Below are positions 61,005 through 64,000 of a DNA stretch of 64,000 nt, one piece after another (position 1 is the stretch's first letter; the number at the start of each line of letters is the position of its first letter). Source of the stretch: Geodermatophilus sp. DSM 45219 (lineage in GTDB: Bacteria; Actinomycetota; Actinomycetes; Mycobacteriales; Geodermatophilaceae). The notes beneath the pieces were generated by a model, which did no database searches, was not told where the DNA came from, and worked only from the letters and a program-made list of their open reading frames with translations. Location of the stretch: assembly GCF_900104025.1 (NCBI RefSeq), contig NZ_FNIQ01000005.1:62001-126000 (forward strand), written 5' to 3'. Position numbers and translations under genes: made by a program.

Positions 61005-61805
61005 TCAGCGCCTGCGCCGATCCTGCTTCCGGAGCCACCGCTCGAGGTACTCCTCCGGCGAACGCGGGCCGTCGGCCGGGATCGGCTCGTGGCGCAGCCG
61101 CGGGAAGAGGTCGTCGGTCATCGGCTCGTCGACCGCCTCGATGTGCAGGTCGTGCCCGTCGCCGGCCCAGGTGCCGTCGAGCGCCTCGGTCCACACGCAG
61201 ACGCCGGTTCCGACGTCGAGACGGACCAGCTCGGCGCTCGGGTACTCGGCCTCCGGCAGCCACTCCGGGCCCCACTCGGCGAGGTCCGCGGTGCGGCTGC
61301 GCAGCAGCGGGCAGCAGCCGCAGCGCGGCTCGTAGTCCGCCGTCGGGCGCACCAGCGCCTCCCACGCGGGCCGCCCGGCGTGCTCGACCTCGCGCAGGCC
61401 GTCGACCTCCAACGGCGACCCGGAGCCCTGGGTGCGACCCTCCGCCAGCTCGGCCGGGTCCAGCTCGGCGACCCAGCGGTAGTCCTCCCACATCGGGTCC
61501 TCCAGGTGCGCGCCGTCCGGCCGCACGGCGACCAGCCCGTCGGCGCGGAACACCGGGTCCTCCACCGGCGGGGGCGGGTCCCAGGGACTGCTGCCCAGGA
61601 CCGCGGACACGGTGGGCGTCCCACGGACGACGTCGAGCAGCCGCCCCGAGGGATCCTCCACCCGCAGCAGGCCCGGGCGGCGCAGCCACGCGTGCCGCGG
61701 TTCCGACCACGTCCGTGCGCGTCGCCGGCGCTCGGTGAAGCGCAGCGTCGACCAGCGCCACGGCGAGGACCGGGCGAGGGCGAGGAAGGCGTCGGCGTCG
61801 GGCAC
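61005..61805 (-). CDS. Hypothetical protein, Trp/Asp/Glu-rich
   Basis: 266-aa soluble protein from GTG 61805 (VPDADAFLALARSSPWRW). I recognise no family. It has a CGCCPLLRS cysteine cluster (about residue 165) that could bind metal, and many acidic residues. The N-terminal part (WRWSTLRFTERRRRA, LLRVEDPSGRLLDVVRG) looks like a beta-barrel surface. It is downstream of the DUF2087 regulator gene in the same direction, separated by an inverted repeat. Confidence 0.75.
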   Translation of the reverse strand: MPDADAFLALARSSPWRWSTLRFTERRRRARTWSEPRHAWLRRPGLLRVEDPSGRLLDVVRGTPTVSAVLGSSPWDPPPPVEDPVFRADGLVAVRPDGAHLEDPMWEDYRWVAELDPAELAEGRTQGSGSPLEVDGLREVEHAGRPAWEALVRPTADYEPRCGCCPLLRSRTADLAEWGPEWLPEAEYPSAELVRLDVGTGVCVWTEALDGTWAGDGHDLHIEAVDEPMTDDLFPRLRHEPIPADGPRSPEEYLERWLRKQDRRRR

Positions 61806-61822
61806 CCGCCGAGTCTGCCCGC

Positions 61823-61884
61823 CGCGATCATGGCACCGCGACCGCTTTCCGGGCTCCTCCGGTGGTCCCGGCGCCATGATCGCC
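61823..61884. repeat. Inverted repeat with GCGATCATGGC arms
   Basis: GCGATCATGGCACCG (61823-61837) and CGGCGCCATGATCGCC (61869-61884) are complementary with one mismatch and enclose 31 nt. It lies between two minus-strand genes. It could be an operator, a terminator or a dispersed element. Confidence 0.45.
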
Positions 61885-61906
61885 GGGCAGTCGGCGGAGC
61901 GAGCGC

Positions 61907-62464
61907 TCAGACGTCGACCCAGCCGCCGCTGCGCCAGTAGAGGCCGGCCTCGCGGGTGAGCAGCCCCTCGTCGACGAGGTAGCGGCGCAGCGCGGCGGTG
62001 TCGGGGTGCCAGACCGCCAGCAGCGCGTTGACCTCCCGCTCGGGATAGCGGACGCCGGCGTCGAAGACCCGCACCAGGTGCTCGAGCACGACCCGCCGCT
62101 TGGTCTGCTGCGCCGGGATGGACACCAGCCGCCCGTCGCGGACGAAGGCCGACAGGACGGCGTCCTCGGCGGGGTCGTCGGACAGCGGCTCGGGCGGTGG
62201 CGCGGCCTCGGCCGCGGCGCGGGCCGCGGCGCCGAACTGCCCGGTCAACAACTCCAGCTCGTGCCGGTCGCGGCGGACCAGGCCGGCCCGGCCCAACCGC
62301 CGGGAAGCGAGTGCCACGTCCTTGAGCGGCAGGCCGGTCGCCTCGGCGACCTGCTCGATCGTCCCGGCGCCCAGGGCGAGGGCGGCGACGACCTTGAGCC
62401 TGGTCGGGTCGGCCAGCAGCCCGGCGATGGTCGCGGCGTGCACTCCCCGACCGTATCCGTGCAT
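61907..62464 (-). CDS. ArsR-like winged-helix protein with DUF2087 domain
   Basis: 185-aa putative regulator. The N-terminal half is a winged helix (IAGLLADPTRLKVVAALALG, TIEQVAEATGLPLKDVALASR, GLVRRDRHELELL). The C-terminal DUF2087 domain has TKRRVVLEHLVRVFDAGVRY, PEREVNALLAVWHPDTAALR and RRYLVDEGLLTREAGLYWR. ATG 62464 (MHGYGRGVHAATIAG) or GTG 62442 may start it. Targets are unknown. It is divergent from the DUF2795 gene. Confidence 0.85.
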   Translation of the reverse strand: MHGYGRGVHAATIAGLLADPTRLKVVAALALGAGTIEQVAEATGLPLKDVALASRRLGRAGLVRRDRHELELLTGQFGAAARAAAEAAPPPEPLSDDPAEDAVLSAFVRDGRLVSIPAQQTKRRVVLEHLVRVFDAGVRYPEREVNALLAVWHPDTAALRRYLVDEGLLTREAGLYWRSGGWVDV

Positions 62465-62495
62465 CGCCCGCGTCGGCCGGGGGTAGCCCGGGCCC

Positions 62496-62672
62496 ATGGT
62501 GAGCCCGATCGACATCCAGAAGGCCCTCAAGGGCATGGACTACCCGGCGAGCAAGCAGCAGATCCTGGAGCACGCGAAGGGGGGCGACAGGGAGGTCCTC
62601 GACGCGCTGGAGAAGATCGACGACCGGGAGTACGAGGGGCCCAGCGGCGTGAGTGCCGCGGTCTTCGACTGA
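62496..62672 (+). CDS. DUF2795 small protein
   Basis: 58-aa protein with the DUF2795 pattern [26 protein letters not shown] and [20 protein letters not shown]. Family members are small helical proteins of unknown role, common in actinobacteria. TAGCCC lies 8 nt before the ATG, a possible -10 for leaderless transcription. It is divergent from the DUF2087 regulator, which might control it. Confidence 0.85.
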   Translation: MVSPIDIQKALKGMDYPASKQQILEHAKGGDREVLDALEKIDDREYEGPSGVSAAVFD

Positions 62673-62694
62673 GCGCCCGCTAGGTTCGGTGCCC

Positions 62695-63501
62695 ATGACA
62701 CCGGGCCGGGACTACACGGGGGACATGCACCTGGCGCACGTGCTGGCCGACCAGGCTGACTCGATCAGCCTGGACCGCTTCAAGGCGCTGGACCTGCAGG
62801 TCGACACCAAACCGGACCTCACGCCGGTCACCGACGCCGACCGCGCCGTGGAGGAGCAGCTGCGCATCACGCTGGCTCGTGCCCGCACCCGCGACGCGGT
62901 GCTCGGCGAGGAGATGGGCGCGACCGGCCACGGACCGCGCCGGTGGGTGCTCGACCCGATCGACGGGACGAAGAACTTCGTCCGTGGCGTGCCCGTGTGG
63001 GCCACGCTCATCGCCCTGTTCGACGGCGACGAGCCGGTCGTCGGGCTGGTCTCGGCGCCGGCGCTCAACCGTCGCTGGTGGGCGGCCAAGGGCGTCGGGG
63101 CCTGGACCGGCCGGCGGCTGGAGTCGGCGAGCCGGTGCACCGTGTCGAAGGTCGGCGACCTGGCCGACGCGAGCCTGTCTTACTCCAGCCTCTCCGGCTG
63201 GGAGGAGCGGGGCCAGCTCGGCGGCTTCCTCGACCTGACCCGCACGGTGTGGCGCACCCGCGCCTACGGCGACTTCTGGAGCTACGTGCTGCTGGCCGAG
63301 GGTGCGGTGGACGTCGCCTGCGAGCCCGAGGTCTCGGTGTGGGACCTGGCCGCCCTCGACGTCATCGTGCGGGAGGCCGGCGGCGCCTTCACCGACCTCA
63401 CCGGCACCCCTGGCCCGGCCGGCGGCAGCGCGCTGGCGACGAACGGCCTCCTGCACGACGCCGCGCTGGGCGTCCTGCGCCCACCACCCGCAGCCGCCTG
63501 A
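62695..63501 (+). CDS. hisN: Histidinol-phosphatase, inositol-monophosphatase fold
   Basis: 268-aa Mg2+-dependent phosphatase that converts histidinol phosphate to histidinol. Metal ligands are in [20 protein letters not shown] and [15 protein letters not shown]. The N-terminal [20 protein letters not shown] matches actinobacterial HisN (Rv3137 type) better than general inositol phosphatases. TAGGTT ends 8 nt before ATG 62695, so the mRNA is probably leaderless. Confidence 0.92.
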   Translation: MTPGRDYTGDMHLAHVLADQADSISLDRFKALDLQVDTKPDLTPVTDADRAVEEQLRITLARARTRDAVLGEEMGATGHGPRRWVLDPIDGTKNFVRGVPVWATLIALFDGDEPVVGLVSAPALNRRWWAAKGVGAWTGRRLESASRCTVSKVGDLADASLSYSSLSGWEERGQLGGFLDLTRTVWRTRAYGDFWSYVLLAEGAVDVACEPEVSVWDLAALDVIVREAGGAFTDLTGTPGPAGGSALATNGLLHDAALGVLRPPPAAA

Positions 63502-63502
63502 A

Positions 63503-63568
63503 GAAGGACCTCCCTGCCCCCCGCCACTCGCAAGCTCGCGGCGGGACCCTGCAGGGAGGCCACCCTGC
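63503..63568 (+). repeat. Dispersed palindromic element (family 1)
   Basis: It begins 1 nt after the hisN stop: GAAGGACCTCCCTGCCCC to GACCCTGCAGGGAGGCC, with ACTCGCAAGCTCGCGG at the tip. It separates hisN from the convergent 54-aa gene. Confidence 0.75.
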
Positions 63569-63570
63569 AC

Positions 63571-63735
63571 CTAGCGGCCGTGACCGCCCTGGAAGCGGCG
63601 GCGCGCGTCGTCGATCTTCGCCCGGGTCTTCGGGTCCTTGGCCAGCTGCTGGGCCTTCTCGGTGGCCTGGCTGATGACCCGACGCCCCTTCGGGGTGTTG
63701 GCGAACTGGGCCAGCTTGCTGAACAGCGACGCCAT
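63571..63735 (-). CDS. Hypothetical basic 54-aa protein
   Basis: Small protein reading MASLFSKLAQFANTPKGRRV, then ISQATEKAQQLAKDPKTRAK and IDDARRRFQGGHGR. It is helical, basic and without membrane segments. GAGGAGG lies 7 nt before the ATG and codon use fits the genome, so I consider it real. The pattern is shared by small actinobacterial proteins of unknown function. It ends at a TAG touching the family-1 repeat. Confidence 0.75.
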   Translation of the reverse strand: MASLFSKLAQFANTPKGRRVISQATEKAQQLAKDPKTRAKIDDARRRFQGGHGR

Positions 63736-63787
63736 CGGTAGGTCCTCCTCGCGTCGTCCGGGCGGCTGCTCCGCCCTGCTGTGCCGC

Positions 63788-64000
63788 TCAACGCGGTGGT
63801 GCGGCTCCCCGTTCCGCGGACCAGCGGTCCCGCGCGGCGGTCAGCTCCGGCACCGGCCGGGGCTCGACCGGCCGGCCGGGCTCCTGCTCCGTCGCGACCT
63901 CGGTGCCCGTGCCGCGGGCGGCGAGCACCGCCGCGCCGACCGCCGAGGCGCTGCGGATCGGCAGGTACCGCACGGGGACGGCGAGGACGTCGGCGAGCAG
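63788..64000 (-). CDS. FGGY-family carbohydrate kinase, C-terminal 70 codons
   Basis: The partial protein begins at the window edge with LLADVLAVPVRYLPIRSASA, then VGAAVLAARGTGTEVA, which is the end of the FGGY kinase C-terminal domain (the ASAVGAALLA block of xylulokinases). The tail is Pro/Arg/Glu-rich. Sugar specificity cannot be told from this fragment. Confidence 0.7.
   Translation of the reverse strand: MLADVLAVPVRYLPIRSASAVGAAVLAARGTGTEVATEQEPGRPVEPRPVPELTAARDRWSAERGAAPPR

Overview
The window is very GC-rich DNA (strong G/C at third codon positions) from a high-GC actinomycete. The gene set and order point to the Frankia/Geodermatophilaceae neighbourhood: mycobacterial-type 2-oxoglutarate decarboxylase, nickel superoxide dismutase with its own protease, WhiB1, PdtaS, SigH/RshA, ribosomal protein bL37 and a GntR-free threonine operon. 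Family placement is inference. Almost everything is chromosomal core; I see no phage, insertion sequence or CRISPR array.

Layout. (1) 1-9568, minus strand: F1Fo ATP synthase operon in the order wecA-like, AtpI-like, AtpZ, atpB, atpE, atpF, atpH, atpA, atpG, atpD. A terminator, a 59-codon orphan ORF and two repeat elements separate atpD from the start of atpC. (2) 9829-15067, minus: tsaC, prmC, prfA, rpmE, rho. (3) 15313-21877, minus: thrB, thrC, hom, lysA, argS. (4) 21973-28802, mostly plus: DUF3105 and DUF305 membrane proteins, tRNA-Arg(CCG), an SDR reductase divergent from an acyl-CoA ligase / small coiled-coil protein / PHA-synthase-like hydrolase / GNAT operon, then a degenerate PlsC-like protein. 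(5) 28789-34803: ABC-F ATPase, an Rv1264-like adenylate cyclase, a universal stress protein, an ABC exporter pair and an ankyrin protein. (6) 34946-41915: kgd with DUF6104 partner, a YdjM-like membrane protein, malic enzyme, divergent sodX/sodN. (7) 42104-47748: VOC protein, psd-pssA phospholipid genes, a GNAT, a frame-shifted cupin, a HAD phosphatase, a lipid kinase. (8) 48194-60417: whiB1, pdtaS, a GNAT, a biotinyl carrier protein, a biotin-carboxylase-like pseudoenzyme, bL37, rshA-sigH, a YbaK-type deacylase, a spermidine-synthase-like membrane protein, SRAP, an aldehyde dehydrogenase, aroA, rsgA. The order whiB1-pdtaS-BCCP-rshA-sigH-SRAP-aroA-rsgA is the same as around Rv3219-Rv3228 of M. 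tuberculosis. (9) 60484-64000: VOC protein, unknown protein, DUF2087 regulator, DUF2795, hisN, a 54-aa protein and the end of an FGGY kinase.

Two dispersed sequence families stand out. The first is a 55-70 bp two-stem palindrome, usually immediately after a stop codon (at least ten loci). One copy is inserted inside the loop of another, and one encodes the C-terminal tail of a gene. The second is a block that fills the gap between one gene's stop and the next gene's GTG and supplies that gene's ribosome binding site. The best functional leads are the biotin-carboxylase-like pseudoenzyme next to a lone biotinyl protein, and the PHA-synthase-like operon with a 95-bp gene overlap.

Regulation visible in the sequence: several genes have a TANNNT-type -10 element 6-9 nt before the start codon and are probably leaderless. 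A CRP-like palindrome lies upstream of whiB1, and a 7-bp inverted repeat lies between the SDR and acyl-CoA ligase genes. Many operon junctions are 4-nt NTGA overlaps, some of which seem to use CTG or TTG as start.
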